NCBI GenBank assembly: GCA_964361325.1 | Contig: CAYHZT010000001.1 | Location: forward strand, 7,932-71,931 | Direction: 5' to 3' | DNA: 64,000 nucleotides | Source: 2011-GWA2-47-8b sp964361325 | Lineage (GTDB): Bacteria; Patescibacteriota; Minisyncoccia; UBA6257; WO2-44-18 | Shown: positions 24,506 to 35,542 of the stretch, one piece after another | Numbering within the stretch: position 1 is the first letter of the stretch | Layout of the letters: each line of letters begins with the position of its first letter | The notes under the pieces: model-generated | The model's input: only the letters and a program-made list of their open reading frames with translations | Told to the model about the DNA's origin: nothing | Databases searched by the model: none | Position numbers and translations under genes: made by a program

Positions 24506-26306
24506 CAGCGAACTTAATGTCGAGGATTTAGTTTTTAACGAACATCGCAATGAGCCGGACTACTTAGAGTTGCCGCTTTCTCGTCAAACGTTCTTGTTGG
24601 TGGCGTTGGCGGTGATAGCTATCGGTCTGGTAATACTAAGCCGAGCGGTTTTTTTAATTTTTTTCAAAGGCGATTTTTATGTCAGTCGCGCCGGCGCGAA
24701 CGTCAATAAACAAATCGATATGCCGGCTCCGCGGGGTATTATTTTGGACCGTTTTGGAAAACCGTTGACGGAAAACACAAGCTCTTTCACTGCATTCGTA
24801 AATGCCGTGGAAATTTTAAAAAGTCCTGGCGAATCCGAAGCTTTAATTGTCAGACTTGCGGAGATTTTTAATATTTCCCCGGAAGGGTTTAAAACAATGA
24901 TCAGCCGAGCCGATTTAGAAAAAAAAACTTTTATCCCGATCGCGCGTAATATTTCTTTGAGCCAAGCCATTCAATTACGGAGTTTGAATCTGCCGGCGAT
25001 TCAGATCGAAGATGATTATATTCGCAAATATCCCGACGGTCCGGCCTTCAGTCATATTCTCGGGTATGTCGGGGTTTCGGACGAAGATAATAGTATTGTC
25101 GGAAAATCCGGATTGGAGGCCCAGTACGATAATCTACTGCGGGGAGCTGACGGTGAATTGATTATTTATCGGAACGTGGACGGAAAGCCGTTGGATCAAA
25201 AAGTTACCAGAGAACCGGCCGCCGGTTCTGATCTGACTACAACTATAGATGCCGATCTGCAAAAGTTTTTCTACCAGCGGCTTCAAAGCGGCTTGGCCAG
25301 TTTAGGCAGGGAAGCGGGCGTGGGTTTGGCTATTGATCCGCGCAACGGAGAGGTTCTTGCCCTTATTAGCTTGCCGGGTTTTGATAACAATCAAGTATCA
25401 AAATATCTTAAGGCCAGCAATCAGCCGCTTTTCAACCGGGCAATTTCCGGCACGTATACCCCCGGTTCCACCATCAAGACAATGGTGGCCCTGGCCGCTT
25501 TAAAAGAAAAAATCGTGGATCCGAAATTTCAAATTTTTTCTGCCGGTTTCATTGAAATTCCGAATCCTTACGACAAAGAGCATCCCAGCCGTTTTCTGGA
25601 TTGGAAGGCGCATGGCTGGGTAGACATTTATTCGGCCCTCGCTCGTTCCAGCAACGTTTATTTTTATGAAGTAGGAGGCGGGTTTGAGGGCCTAAAAGGA
25701 TTAGGCATCGTGCGTTTAATTGATTATTGGAAAAAATTTTTACTTGGGGAAAAAACCGGAGTGGACTTGCCTGAGGAAAATTCCGGTTTTTTGCCAAACC
25801 CGGAAGAAAAAGAAAAGCGCACCGGCCAAATTTGGAGAATTGGCGATACTTATAACGTCACTATCGGACAAGGGGATCTACTCGTAACGCCGCTCCAGCT
25901 TTTGAATTTTACCGCTTCTATAGCCAATGGCGGCAAAATTTATCAGCCGCATTTTGTAAACAGCGGCGCGTCCAGCGTTTTGTTTGACTATTCTGATTGG
26001 AAGGATGAGTTAAGTAATGTGCAAGAAGGTATGCGCGACGCGGTGCAGAAATACTACGGCACCGCCAATATGCTGGCCTCCTTGCCGGTTTCTGCTGCTG
26101 GCAAGACCGGCAGTTCGCAGGTTGCAAACAATACCAAAACCAATGCCTTTTTCGTCGGTTATTTACCCGCCGGGATTTCGGAGGAGGAGGGACCTCCAAA
26201 GATTGCTATTCTGGTATTAATTGAGAATGCCAGAGAAGGAAGCTTAAATGCCGTTCCAATCGCAAAGGATGTTTTGGAGTGGTATTATTACAACAGGTTA
26301 AAATGA
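24501..26306 (+). CDS. mrdA: Penicillin-binding protein 2 (elongation transpeptidase)
   Basis: Crosslinks peptidoglycan during elongation. 601 aa. One N-terminal membrane helix (about 32-52), a dimerisation domain starting APRGIILDRFGKPL, then the transpeptidase domain with all three motifs: STIK (about residue 323), SSN (about 383) and KTG (about 535, AGKTGSSQ). It follows mreBCD, supporting PBP2 rather than FtsI; a second PBP in the division cluster at 57513 takes the FtsI role. No rodA is seen here. The stop overlaps galT (ATGA). Confidence 0.95.
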   Translation: MASELNVEDLVFNEHRNEPDYLELPLSRQTFLLVALAVIAIGLVILSRAVFLIFFKGDFYVSRAGANVNKQIDMPAPRGIILDRFGKPLTENTSSFTAFVNAVEILKSPGESEALIVRLAEIFNISPEGFKTMISRADLEKKTFIPIARNISLSQAIQLRSLNLPAIQIEDDYIRKYPDGPAFSHILGYVGVSDEDNSIVGKSGLEAQYDNLLRGADGELIIYRNVDGKPLDQKVTREPAAGSDLTTTIDADLQKFFYQRLQSGLASLGREAGVGLAIDPRNGEVLALISLPGFDNNQVSKYLKASNQPLFNRAISGTYTPGSTIKTMVALAALKEKIVDPKFQIFSAGFIEIPNPYDKEHPSRFLDWKAHGWVDIYSALARSSNVYFYEVGGGFEGLKGLGIVRLIDYWKKFLLGEKTGVDLPEENSGFLPNPEEKEKRTGQIWRIGDTYNVTIGQGDLLVTPLQLLNFTASIANGGKIYQPHFVNSGASSVLFDYSDWKDELSNVQEGMRDAVQKYYGTANMLASLPVSAAGKTGSSQVANNTKTNAFFVGYLPAGISEEEGPPKIAILVLIENAREGSLNAVPIAKDVLEWYYYNRLK

Positions 26307-27289
26307 AGAATTCTGAACTTAGACAAGACCCGGTTTCCGGAGACTGGATAGTAATTGCTCCCGGACGAGCCAAAAGGCCTCAGCAGTTACTGAATGATGT
26401 TCCTAAAAGGAAAAAAGTTTCCAAGAAAAACTGCCCGTTTGAGGATTTACAAAAATCCGGTAATAAACCGCCTATTTTGACTTATCCTAACCAGCATCAT
26501 TGGGCATTACAGGTCTTAGAAAATAAATATCCGGCATTAGTTCACCGGCAATTATGCGGCAAGCCAATTCGGCGCGGTCCGTACTCAATTTTGCCCGGCA
26601 GCGGCCACCATGATCTTATCGTTACTTACGACCACAACAAAAATTTTGTCCATCTTTCCGGCGAACAGGCAAATTTAGTTTTTCAAGCTTTTCGCGACCG
26701 TTCATTGATGCTTAGTGATGATAAATGCATTGCTTATATTTCTACTTTTCACAATTGGGGGCCTTCGGCCGGCGCTTCGGTATATCATCCCCATTATCAG
26801 TTGATTGCTCTGCCGGTGGTTCCGCCCGACGTCAATCACTCGCTTCAGGGTTCCGGACGGTTTTATCGCGAACACAAAAAATGCGTTCATTGCTTAATGA
26901 TAGAATCGGAACGAGCGGATAAAAAGCGCGTTATCATTGAAAACGAAGGAGCGATAGCTTTCGCGCCGTTTGTCTCGCGTAGCCCGTTTGAAATTAGAGT
27001 ATTTCCCAAGAAACACTTGCCATATTTTGAAAACACTTATGACAGCGATATGGCCTCTGTCGTGGATGTGCTGCGTCGGACTTTGGCAAAAGTGGAAAAA
27101 AATTTGCATGATCCCGATTACAATTTTTTCATCCACACCGCACCGATGCAAAATAAGGAAAATTATCGGCATTATCATTGGCACATCGAAATCATTCCAA
27201 AAGTTACCGTTAAAGCGGGCTTTGAATTAGGCACGGGCGTGGAAATAAACGTAGTGGATCCGGATGAGGCGGCAAAAATTTTAAGATAA
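26303..27289 (+). CDS. galT: Galactose-1-phosphate uridylyltransferase-like protein
   Basis: HIT-superfamily nucleotidyltransferase that exchanges UMP between UDP-glucose and a hexose 1-phosphate. Start at ATG 26303, overlapping the PBP stop. 328 aa, usual size. It begins with LRQDPVSGDWIVIAPGRAKR, a hallmark of GalT, and the catalytic H-x-H triad is in HYHWHIEIIPKV near residue 291. Metal-site Cys/His are partly kept (NCPFED; CVHC). Placed in the elongasome operon, so it may supply sugars for surface glycans; the true sugar is unknown. Confidence 0.9.
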   Translation: MKNSELRQDPVSGDWIVIAPGRAKRPQQLLNDVPKRKKVSKKNCPFEDLQKSGNKPPILTYPNQHHWALQVLENKYPALVHRQLCGKPIRRGPYSILPGSGHHDLIVTYDHNKNFVHLSGEQANLVFQAFRDRSLMLSDDKCIAYISTFHNWGPSAGASVYHPHYQLIALPVVPPDVNHSLQGSGRFYREHKKCVHCLMIESERADKKRVIIENEGAIAFAPFVSRSPFEIRVFPKKHLPYFENTYDSDMASVVDVLRRTLAKVEKNLHDPDYNFFIHTAPMQNKENYRHYHWHIEIIPKVTVKAGFELGTGVEINVVDPDEAAKILR

Positions 27290-27292
27290 CCT

Positions 27293-27321
27293 TTTACATT
27301 TCGTTATAAATATGTTAGTAT
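27293..27321 (+). promoter_or_regulatory. Promoter of the phosphodiesterase gene
   Basis: TTTACA, 17 nt, TAGTAT with extended TG; leader ~20 nt with GAAAGGTG. Confidence 0.6.
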
Positions 27322-27347
27322 GGAGCCGGATTTTTGAAAGGTGAAAA

Positions 27348-28067
27348 ATGTCTTTTCTGAAGATCGGGCACCGCGGCGCCCGCGGATATGAACCGGAAAA
27401 CACAATACGTTCGTTTGAAAAAGCTCTGAGTTTAGGGGTGGATGCCATTGAGTTTGATATTAGGGCTTCTAAAGATGGTGAAATTGTTGTGATTCACGAC
27501 GCAACCCTAGATCGAACTACTAATGGCGTTGGTTTTGTTCGCAATCATACCCTGGCGGAATTGAGAGAGCTGAATGTCGGGCAGAGCGAGCGAATTCCAA
27601 CCCTGGCTGAAGTTTTAGAAAAATTCGGGAAACGGACGATTATCAATATTGAGATAAAAGAGACGGGCCTTGCCAAGCAGGTTTTAGATTTGGTTCGTAA
27701 GTATGAGTTAGCGGATTCGGTAATAGTCTCGGCTTTTTCTAAAGACGATAATTATCCGCGTTCTTCAACTTGGACAGACCTTTTTTGGCTGAAAACACAT
27801 GAGAAGAAATTGAAAATAGGATTAGCCGCTTACGAAAAAGAATGGGCGGAGCGCGCAGTGACGTTTTCAGGTCGTGATCAGATGTTCCCGGTGGATTATC
27901 TTTGTTTTTCGGCTATGGCGGCTCGGTGGAGGTTAATCCAAAAAGCTCACGAAGAAACCGATGCCAAGGTGCTGGTTTGGACTGTTAATAATCCGTTTTT
28001 AGCCTGCTGGTTTAGGATGATTGGCGCCGACGGAGTATTTTCCGATTATCCGGACCGAATTATTTAA
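27348..28067 (+). CDS. Glycerophosphodiester phosphodiesterase family protein
   Basis: Hydrolyses glycerophosphodiesters to glycerol 3-phosphate and an alcohol, with a TIM-barrel fold. 239 aa. The catalytic pattern is complete: GHRGARGYEPENT (H8, R9), EFDIRASKDGE (E35, D37) and HDATLDRTTNGVG (H50). No signal peptide, so cytoplasmic. Own promoter, Shine-Dalgarno (AAAGGTG) and terminator make it monocistronic. Could recycle head groups from scavenged phospholipids. Confidence 0.93.
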   Translation: MSFLKIGHRGARGYEPENTIRSFEKALSLGVDAIEFDIRASKDGEIVVIHDATLDRTTNGVGFVRNHTLAELRELNVGQSERIPTLAEVLEKFGKRTIINIEIKETGLAKQVLDLVRKYELADSVIVSAFSKDDNYPRSSTWTDLFWLKTHEKKLKIGLAAYEKEWAERAVTFSGRDQMFPVDYLCFSAMAARWRLIQKAHEETDAKVLVWTVNNPFLACWFRMIGADGVFSDYPDRII

Positions 28068-28095
28068 TGAGGACATTACAATGTCCTCATTTTTT
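28066..28095 (+). terminator. Strong terminator
   Basis: Stem AATGAGGACAT / ATGTCCTCATT, 4 nt loop, T6 tract; overlaps the stop codon of the phosphodiesterase gene. Confidence 0.85.
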
Positions 28096-28109
28096 GTTAA
28101 TCTAACAAA

Positions 28110-28733
28110 GTGCTTAAAACCTTTATTGATTTTATTATGCATTTGGATGAAAGCTTGGGAGCGATTGTCCAAACTTACGGTTTTTGGAGTCACTTTCTGA
28201 TTTTTTTTGTAATTTTCTTGGAAACCGGCGTCGTGGTTACGCCGTTTTTACCGGGAGATTCTTTATTGTTTGCCGCGGGAGTCTTATCGGCTCAAGGATT
28301 TTTAGATCCGATTTTGCTCTTCTTATTGCTTTCGGCAGCGGCAATTTTGGGCGATACGGTTAATTATTGGCTTGGCTATCGGGTCGGCAAGAAAATTTTT
28401 GAACGAGATCGTCCGTTAATCAACAAAAATTACCTTACAAGAGCGGAGAATTTTTACGGCCAACACGGAAAGCGAGCCATTATCATTGCCCGCTTTCTTC
28501 CGATTATTCGCACCTTTGTTCCTTTTATTGCGGGGGTGGGAAAAATGGATTATCGGAATTTCATTGGTTATAACATTATTGGCGGCATTCTTTGGGTCGG
28601 GCTTTTTGTTTTTGGCGGTTACTTTTTCGGAAATGTTCCGTTTATTAAAGAAAATTTTTCCTTAACTATTGTCGCAATAATTATAATCTCTCTTATTCCA
28701 CCGATAATAGGGTTTTGGCGGCATCGTAAATAA
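28110..28733 (+). CDS. DedA family (SNARE-associated/VTT) membrane protein
   Basis: Integral membrane protein of the DedA family, proposed lipid scramblases or transporters. 207 aa from GTG 28110; an in-frame ATG at 28137 is an equally good start (198 aa). The motifs PFLPGDSLLFAAGVLSAQG, LGDTVNYWLGYRVGKKIF and ARFLPIIRTFVPFIAGVGKM, with the conserved F-P-x-R-x-x-P-x-x-A-G region, define the family. About five membrane segments, the last near the C-terminus. Confidence 0.93.
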   Translation: MLKTFIDFIMHLDESLGAIVQTYGFWSHFLIFFVIFLETGVVVTPFLPGDSLLFAAGVLSAQGFLDPILLFLLLSAAAILGDTVNYWLGYRVGKKIFERDRPLINKNYLTRAENFYGQHGKRAIIIARFLPIIRTFVPFIAGVGKMDYRNFIGYNIIGGILWVGLFVFGGYFFGNVPFIKENFSLTIVAIIIISLIPPIIGFWRHRK

Positions 28734-28766
28734 AAGTCGAGGGTTTTTTTATTTGCCAGGATAGGG

Positions 28767-28772
28767 TAAAAT
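28767..28772 (+). promoter_or_regulatory. pheS -10 box, leaderless start
   Basis: TAAAAT ending 7 nt before ATG 28780. Confidence 0.5.
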
Positions 28773-28779
28773 AGTATTT

Positions 28780-29778
28780 ATGAAAGATCTTGGCGATCTT
28801 AAAAAATCCGCTCTGGAAGCGGTTAAGGGTTCAAAAGACGCTAAAGAACTGGAAGTAGTTCGGGTCCAGTATCTTGGCAGAAAAGACGGCGAGTTGACGA
28901 AGGTTTTGCGATCTTTGAAAAATTTATCCGTTGCTCAGAAGCGGAAAGTGGGAACGGAAGCTAACGCGTTGCGGCGGGATTTAGAAGGGGCGTTGGCTAA
29001 AAAGTTAGGAGATTTAAAATCTAGGGATGTTCGGCTAAGTCCAACTTTAGACGTGACTATGCCCGGCAAAAAAATCACCGTTGGCCATTTACACCCACTC
29101 ACTCTTATTGAAAATCGTATTCGGGAAATATTCACTGGTTTAAACTTTTCAGTCGTTGAAGGTCCGGAAGCGGAAACCGAGCATTACAATTTTGATGCAC
29201 TCAATATTCCCGCGAATCATCCGGCTAGGGATATGTGGGACACTTTTTGGTTGGATTCTAAATTTAAATCACAAAATTCTAAAATGCTGCTTCGTACTCA
29301 CACAAGTCCGATGCAGATTAGGTATATGGAAAAACACCAGCCGCCTTTTCAAATTATTGTTCCGGGCCGGGTTTTTCGTTTTGAAGCGACCGCCGCCTCT
29401 CATGAAGTCAATTTCCATCAAGTAGAAGGTTTGATGGTGGGAGACGAACGCGTCAATCTCTCCAATTTTAAGTACGTAATAACAGAATTTTTTAAACAGC
29501 TTTTCGGTCCGAGTACGCCCGTCCGTTTCAGGCCCAGTTACTTTCCATTCGTGGAACCGGGTCTGGAAGTAGACATCAGCCTAAACGGTAAATGGCTGGA
29601 GGTAATGGGCGCCGGAATGGTGCACCCGAAGGTTTTTGACGCCGTTCGCTACAATCCCCAAAAAGTCCAAGGCTTTGCTTTTGGTTTGGGGCTGGAACGC
29701 CTGGCAATGATTAAATACAACATTCCCGATATCCGATTGTTTTATTCGGGCGACTTGCGATTTATCAATCAATTCTAG
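28780..29778 (+). CDS. pheS: Phenylalanyl-tRNA synthetase alpha subunit
   Basis: Catalytic subunit of the alpha2beta2 PheRS. 332 aa, normal length. N-terminal coiled coil (residues 1-85), then the class II core with GHLHPLTLIENRIREIF, EGPEAETEHYNFDALN, HTSPMQIRYM, a HEVNFHQVEGLMV motif and GLGLERLAMIKYNIPDIR (motif 3). Followed after 9 nt by pheT, as usual. Confidence 0.97.
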   Translation: MKDLGDLKKSALEAVKGSKDAKELEVVRVQYLGRKDGELTKVLRSLKNLSVAQKRKVGTEANALRRDLEGALAKKLGDLKSRDVRLSPTLDVTMPGKKITVGHLHPLTLIENRIREIFTGLNFSVVEGPEAETEHYNFDALNIPANHPARDMWDTFWLDSKFKSQNSKMLLRTHTSPMQIRYMEKHQPPFQIIVPGRVFRFEATAASHEVNFHQVEGLMVGDERVNLSNFKYVITEFFKQLFGPSTPVRFRPSYFPFVEPGLEVDISLNGKWLEVMGAGMVHPKVFDAVRYNPQKVQGFAFGLGLERLAMIKYNIPDIRLFYSGDLRFINQF

Positions 29779-29787
29779 TTGTTTTTA

Positions 29788-31788
29788 ATGAAATTTTCTT
29801 ATTCCTTAATCAAAAAATTATCTACCAGAATTCCTGCCAAGGGCAAATTGGCGGAAAAGTTCAATTTTCACGCCTTTGAAACCGAGGATGCCGGCGGGGA
29901 TACTTTGGAAATCGCCATTCCTGCCAATCGTTATTCCGACGCTTCTTCTCATTGGGGAATCGCCAAAATCGCAGCGGCGGTTTTTAACGGTAGCGTCAAA
30001 AACCCTTGGAAAGGGAAGAGTCCGAAAGTAGAAATAAAAAATAATAAACCGATTATCAAAATTTTGGCAAAAAAAGAGTGTCGTCGTTATTCGGGCCGTT
30101 ATTTTGAAATTTCCAGAATCGGCGATTCCCCGGAGTGGATGAAGGGCGTTTTACGTTCTTGCGGTTTGCGGCCGATTAACGCGGTGGTGGACATAATGAA
30201 TTACGTGATGTTGGAAACAGGCCAGCCGCTTCACGCCTTTGATGCCAATTTAGTCGCGGAAGAAATCAGCGTACGATTGGCAAGGCCCGGCGAAGAAATT
30301 TTAACTATTGATGGAGGAAGCCAAAAATTAAACGAATCTGATTTAGTGATTGCCGACGTAAAGGGCCCGCTCGCGATTGCTGGCGTCAAGGGCGGAAAGC
30401 GCGCGGAAGTCAGTCCGGCCACCAGAAGAATTATCGTGGAGGCGGCTAACTTTGACTCGGCGGGAATCTATAAAACTTCGCGGCGGCTCAATCTTTTTAC
30501 CGACGCCTCGGCGCGATTTTCTCACGGTTTGAGTCCGACGCTGGTTGATTCTGGTATGGGCAGGGCAACAGAACTTCTTAAGGAAATTTGCAAGGCCAAA
30601 GTTGGAGAAATAAACGAAGCGGGTTTTATTAAAGAACCAAAACGAGTTTTAAAATTTGATATCAACAGATTCAATCTTCTTGCCGGTCTGGAGATGAAAG
30701 ATAAAACCGCGGTGGATTACCTTAAACGAATCGGTTTTAAGATTAGTGGATCCGCCGGTCGGCGATTCGTAGAAGTGCCGCCGGAACGGACCGATATCTC
30801 TATCTTTGAAGATTTAGTTGAAGAAATCGTCAATCTTTATGGTTACGAAAAACTTCCGGCCAATCCGCCACGCGTTCCGTTGATTCCGGTGCGTAACGAA
30901 GCAAGTGTTCTATTGAAAGAGAAGGTGCGAGAAATTATGCGCGGTTTTGGCTTAAGCGAAATTTATAATTATTCTTTTGTATCTCGTAAGGAATTGGTTG
31001 AGTATGCCGAACCCAAATGGTGGGGAGCGGTTTCTCTTTTAAATCCGATCAGCGCCGATTTCCAATATTTGCGGCCGAGCTTGGCTCTGCATTTAATGCG
31101 CAACGTCAAGGATAATCTGCGCTTTTACGATAGCGTTAGGATTTTCGAAATCGGAAAAACTTTTGTGGATAAAAACAACGAATTTGAAGAAAATCTGATG
31201 CTGGGAGTAGCAATCGGTCTAAAGCAGAATTTACCCGCCGGCAAGCCAGAAAATCCGATATTTGAATTAAAGGGTCTGATTAACGAATTGCTTCAGCAAC
31301 TCGGGCTGACGGAATGTTTTTTGCGTGATTTGGATTGGGATTTACGGTTTTTGAATCAGGATAATAGCTTGCGAATTGAAGCGGATCACCAAGTATTAGG
31401 GTATGTCGGTTTGCCGAAAAATTCCAACGGAATAGCGATTGCCGAAATTTATCTGGAGAAACTTTTTCAGTTGATTGAAGGGGAAAAGGAGTATGAACCA
31501 ATCTCCAAATACCCGTCAATTATGCGAGATATTTCCTTGTTGGTACGCAAGGATTTACGGGTAAATCAGATTTTGGAGGAAATGCAGCGGGCAGCTCCCA
31601 AGCTTTTGGACGATGTGGATTTGGTGGATTTTTACGAGGACCCGAATCTTAAAGAAGGGCGCAAGAGTTTGACTTTTCGGCTGGTTTTCCAGGCCGACGA
31701 TCGTACTTTAACCGATGGGGAAGTGGGTCAAGAAATGGAAAAAATTATCAGCGCGCTTACCGAGCAATTTGAGGTGGAAGTAAGGTAG
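29788..31788 (+). CDS. pheT: Phenylalanyl-tRNA synthetase beta subunit without the N-terminal tRNA-binding domain
   Basis: Beta subunit with the B3/B4 editing, B5 and catalytic-like domains and a C-terminal ferredoxin-fold anticodon-binding domain (ISKYPSIMRDISLLVRKDLR at the start of that domain, GRKSLTFRLVFQADDRTLT near the end). Start chosen at ATG 29788 (MKFSYSLIKKL) over TTG 29779. At 666 aa it is ~130 residues shorter than E. coli PheT. The missing part is the EMAPII-like OB domain (B2) that normally follows the first ~40 residues. Proofreading of Tyr-tRNA-Phe should remain since the editing region is present. Confidence 0.95.
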   Translation: MKFSYSLIKKLSTRIPAKGKLAEKFNFHAFETEDAGGDTLEIAIPANRYSDASSHWGIAKIAAAVFNGSVKNPWKGKSPKVEIKNNKPIIKILAKKECRRYSGRYFEISRIGDSPEWMKGVLRSCGLRPINAVVDIMNYVMLETGQPLHAFDANLVAEEISVRLARPGEEILTIDGGSQKLNESDLVIADVKGPLAIAGVKGGKRAEVSPATRRIIVEAANFDSAGIYKTSRRLNLFTDASARFSHGLSPTLVDSGMGRATELLKEICKAKVGEINEAGFIKEPKRVLKFDINRFNLLAGLEMKDKTAVDYLKRIGFKISGSAGRRFVEVPPERTDISIFEDLVEEIVNLYGYEKLPANPPRVPLIPVRNEASVLLKEKVREIMRGFGLSEIYNYSFVSRKELVEYAEPKWWGAVSLLNPISADFQYLRPSLALHLMRNVKDNLRFYDSVRIFEIGKTFVDKNNEFEENLMLGVAIGLKQNLPAGKPENPIFELKGLINELLQQLGLTECFLRDLDWDLRFLNQDNSLRIEADHQVLGYVGLPKNSNGIAIAEIYLEKLFQLIEGEKEYEPISKYPSIMRDISLLVRKDLRVNQILEEMQRAAPKLLDDVDLVDFYEDPNLKEGRKSLTFRLVFQADDRTLTDGEVGQEMEKIISALTEQFEVEVR

Positions 31789-31824
31789 TTTCACTCCTTT
31801 TGCTCTTCTCTATCATACGCCGAC

Positions 31825-31853
31825 TTGTAAGCGTTACTTAGTCGTGTTAGTTT
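31825..31853 (+). promoter_or_regulatory. Lipoprotein gene promoter
   Basis: TTGTAA, 17 nt, TAGTTT with an extended TG; leader ~22 nt containing AAGGAGG. Confidence 0.5.
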
Positions 31854-31882
31854 AGTGCCGGTTCGTTGAAGGAGGAAAAACG

Positions 31883-32452
31883 ATGACGAGAATCGCGTCC
31901 CTTTTTTTGGCTCTTGGATTTTTGATATGTTCTGCGGGTTGTATTGGCAGTAAAAAGAACGAAAGAATCGAGGTTTTTAAAGAGAACGTGAAGAAAGAAG
32001 AGGTCAAAGAAGCCAAGCGGGTCAAAGAATATGTGAATTTTCCTTTGGCCAAAGTATGCCCCTTCAAGGATAATGATGGTTATGTGATTTTCAATGTAGG
32101 ATATTCTCATGAACGGGAGTACTGGGATAAGCACATTGTGGTTTTTGTTAGTAAAGATGATTGCGATGTTGTTAAATCAGACGCCCAAAATTACACTTCG
32201 CTTCGTGTTCCCCTAGACGACAATCATGCCTATAATTCAGGCTTTAATATTCTTAATCCATACGCAAGCGATAGTACGATTGATTGCGATCATTACGATA
32301 AGTTGAGTATCGTAGTGCCAACCGAAGAAGATCGTCTAATTTGGCAAAAATGGCTGGACGATCGGAAGGAAAAATACAAACAACACAAACGCGCCCAAGA
32401 AGAGGAATTTAATCGCAGATACAAAAATCGGGTTCTTCCTCCAAAGGACTAA
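31883..32452 (+). CDS. Putative lipoprotein of unknown function
   Basis: 189 aa with a signal peptide ending LICSAGC, a probable lipobox with Cys20 as the lipidated residue (Ser instead of Leu at -3 makes it slightly atypical). A Lys/Glu-rich linker (about 25-50) leads to a small soluble domain with four Cys (CPFKDN, DDCDV, DCDHY), then a charged, probably helical tail. Strong Shine-Dalgarno AAGGAGG at 31869-31875; own promoter and terminator. No family recognised. Confidence 0.75.
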   Translation: MTRIASLFLALGFLICSAGCIGSKKNERIEVFKENVKKEEVKEAKRVKEYVNFPLAKVCPFKDNDGYVIFNVGYSHEREYWDKHIVVFVSKDDCDVVKSDAQNYTSLRVPLDDNHAYNSGFNILNPYASDSTIDCDHYDKLSIVVPTEEDRLIWQKWLDDRKEKYKQHKRAQEEEFNRRYKNRVLPPKD

Positions 32453-32463
32453 ATCCTTACAAT

Positions 32464-32489
32464 ACCAGCCCCTAAAGGGCTGGTTTTTT
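32464..32489 (+). terminator. Strong terminator
   Basis: ACCAGCCC / GGGCTGGT stem, 5 nt loop, T6. Confidence 0.85.
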
Positions 32490-32494
32490 GATTG

Positions 32495-32757
32495 CCCTCT
32501 ATTTTCATATCAGCTCTCGCCGCGTTGTTAGGTAAAATGCGATAGATTAAGGAGCGAATCCGTGGCTGTAGACTCTACTGCCAGGATGAAGCGACGAAAA
32601 GCTATCGCATTTTGACAACAACCCTTCGGGATGCGGCTATTTTGTTTCATAGCTTTGTTTTTCGGGTTCGGAGTGGAGTCCACACCCTTACCCTCAAAAT
32701 CGCGCTCTAAAACAAAATAGCTCGCATCGCGGCTGAGATTGGTATGGAAATAGAGGG
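32495..32757 (+). repeat. Composite inverted-repeat element B upstream of gyrB
   Basis: The whole 263 nt gap is structured. Terminal inverted arms 32495-32524 / 32728-32757 begin CCCTCTATTT and end GCCGCG. Inner hairpin 1 has perfect 12 bp arms (AAAATGCGATAG 32534-32545, CTATCGCATTTT 32602-32613) around the palindrome GTAGACTCTAC (32568-32578). Inner hairpin 2 pairs CTATTTTGTTT (32637-32647) with AAACAAAATAG (32710-32720), and GATGCG with CGCATC, around GTGGAGTCCAC (32673-32683). No ORF. The right end abuts a gyrB -10 box. Confidence 0.8.
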
Positions 32758-32773
32758 TATAATTTGTTATAAT
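32758..32773 (+). promoter_or_regulatory. gyrB -10 boxes
   Basis: Two TATAAT hexamers in tandem (32758-32763 and 32768-32773, the second with an extended TG). Leader 20-35 nt. The first touches the right end of element B. Confidence 0.55.
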
Positions 32774-32805
32774 TAACGTATCAAAAGCGCAGGGCTTTTT
32801 TGTTT

Positions 32806-34729
<1,924 letters not shown>

Positions 34730-34740
<11 letters not shown>

Positions 34741-34758
34741 GTTAACAATGAGTACAAT
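34730..34758 (+). promoter_or_regulatory. secE-nusG-rplK promoter
   Basis: TTGACA, 17 nt, TACAAT, one of the best promoters in the window; the -35 lies in the last gyrB codons. Predicted start ~8 nt before ATG 34773. Confidence 0.75.
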
Positions 34759-34772
34759 AAAGCAAATAAATT

Positions 34773-34955
34773 ATGTTTAGTAAGATCAGCGCGTTTTTAC
34801 AGGAATCCAAACAGGAGTTTAAAAGGGTCAATTGGCCTAGCTTTTCTGAGGTTACCCGAATGACAATGATTGTTATTGTCTTTTCTCTTTCCACTGCTCT
34901 GTTTTTAGGGCTTTTGGACGCCTTGTTTACTTTTGGTTTGAGTAAATTTATCTAA
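34773..34955 (+). CDS. secE: Protein translocase subunit SecE
   Basis: Clamp subunit of the SecYEG channel; 60 aa single-helix form typical of most bacteria. It shows the amphipathic helix FLQESKQEFKRVNWPSFSEV with the conserved K-x-V-x-W-P motif, then one membrane helix. The secE-nusG order supports the call. Confidence 0.95.
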   Translation: MFSKISAFLQESKQEFKRVNWPSFSEVTRMTMIVIVFSLSTALFLGLLDALFTFGLSKFI

Positions 34956-34956
34956 A

Positions 34957-35511
34957 ATGACCGTAGAAATATCAGACAAAAAAGAACGCCACTGGTACGC
35001 CATCCACACTTATTCCGGTTATGAGGATGCCGTAGTTCGTTATCTTCAGCAAAGAATTGATTCTTTGGCGATGAACGATAGGATCTTTAACGTAATCGTT
35101 CCCAAGGAGAAAATGATAAAAATTAAAAACGGCAAGCGCCGGCCGGTAGAGGAAAAAATTTACCCCGGCTATGTTTTGGTTGATATGATTCTTACTGAAG
35201 ATACCTGGTATGTTGTGCGCAATACTCCTCGTGTCACCGGTTTTGTCGGTCCCGATTCGACCAAACCGACGCCGCTTTCCAAAGAAGAGATTGACGGTCT
35301 GACAGCGCGTATGACTGCCGGCAAAGAGACGAAATTTAAGGTAGAGCTGCAAGTTGGAGAGTCGGTCAAGATTACCGACGGGCCTTTTAAAGATTATGAC
35401 GCCAAGGTTTCCGAAGTGGATGAAGAAAAGGGCAAAATCAAAGTTTTGGTTCCTATTTTCGGCCGCGATACCGCGGTGGAACTGGATTCTTTACAAGTAC
35501 GTAAACTTTAG
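34957..35511 (+). CDS. nusG: Transcription termination/antitermination factor NusG
   Basis: Elongation factor linking RNA polymerase, Rho and the ribosome; 184 aa. The NGN domain has WYAIHTYSGYEDAV and YPGYVLVDMILTEDTWYVVR, and the C-terminal KOW domain has GESVKITDGPFKDYDAKVSE. Full length. Starts 1 nt after secE and is followed by rplK. Confidence 0.97.
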   Translation: MTVEISDKKERHWYAIHTYSGYEDAVVRYLQQRIDSLAMNDRIFNVIVPKEKMIKIKNGKRRPVEEKIYPGYVLVDMILTEDTWYVVRNTPRVTGFVGPDSTKPTPLSKEEIDGLTARMTAGKETKFKVELQVGESVKITDGPFKDYDAKVSEVDEEKGKIKVLVPIFGRDTAVELDSLQVRKL

Positions 35512-35542
35512 GTAAAATCTAACAGTAAAATAATCATACTTT

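Noticed and set aside
24229..24531. 100-codon plus-strand frame between mreD and PBP2
   Set aside because: It overlaps both neighbours and spans inverted-repeat element A; the peptide shows no fold-like pattern.
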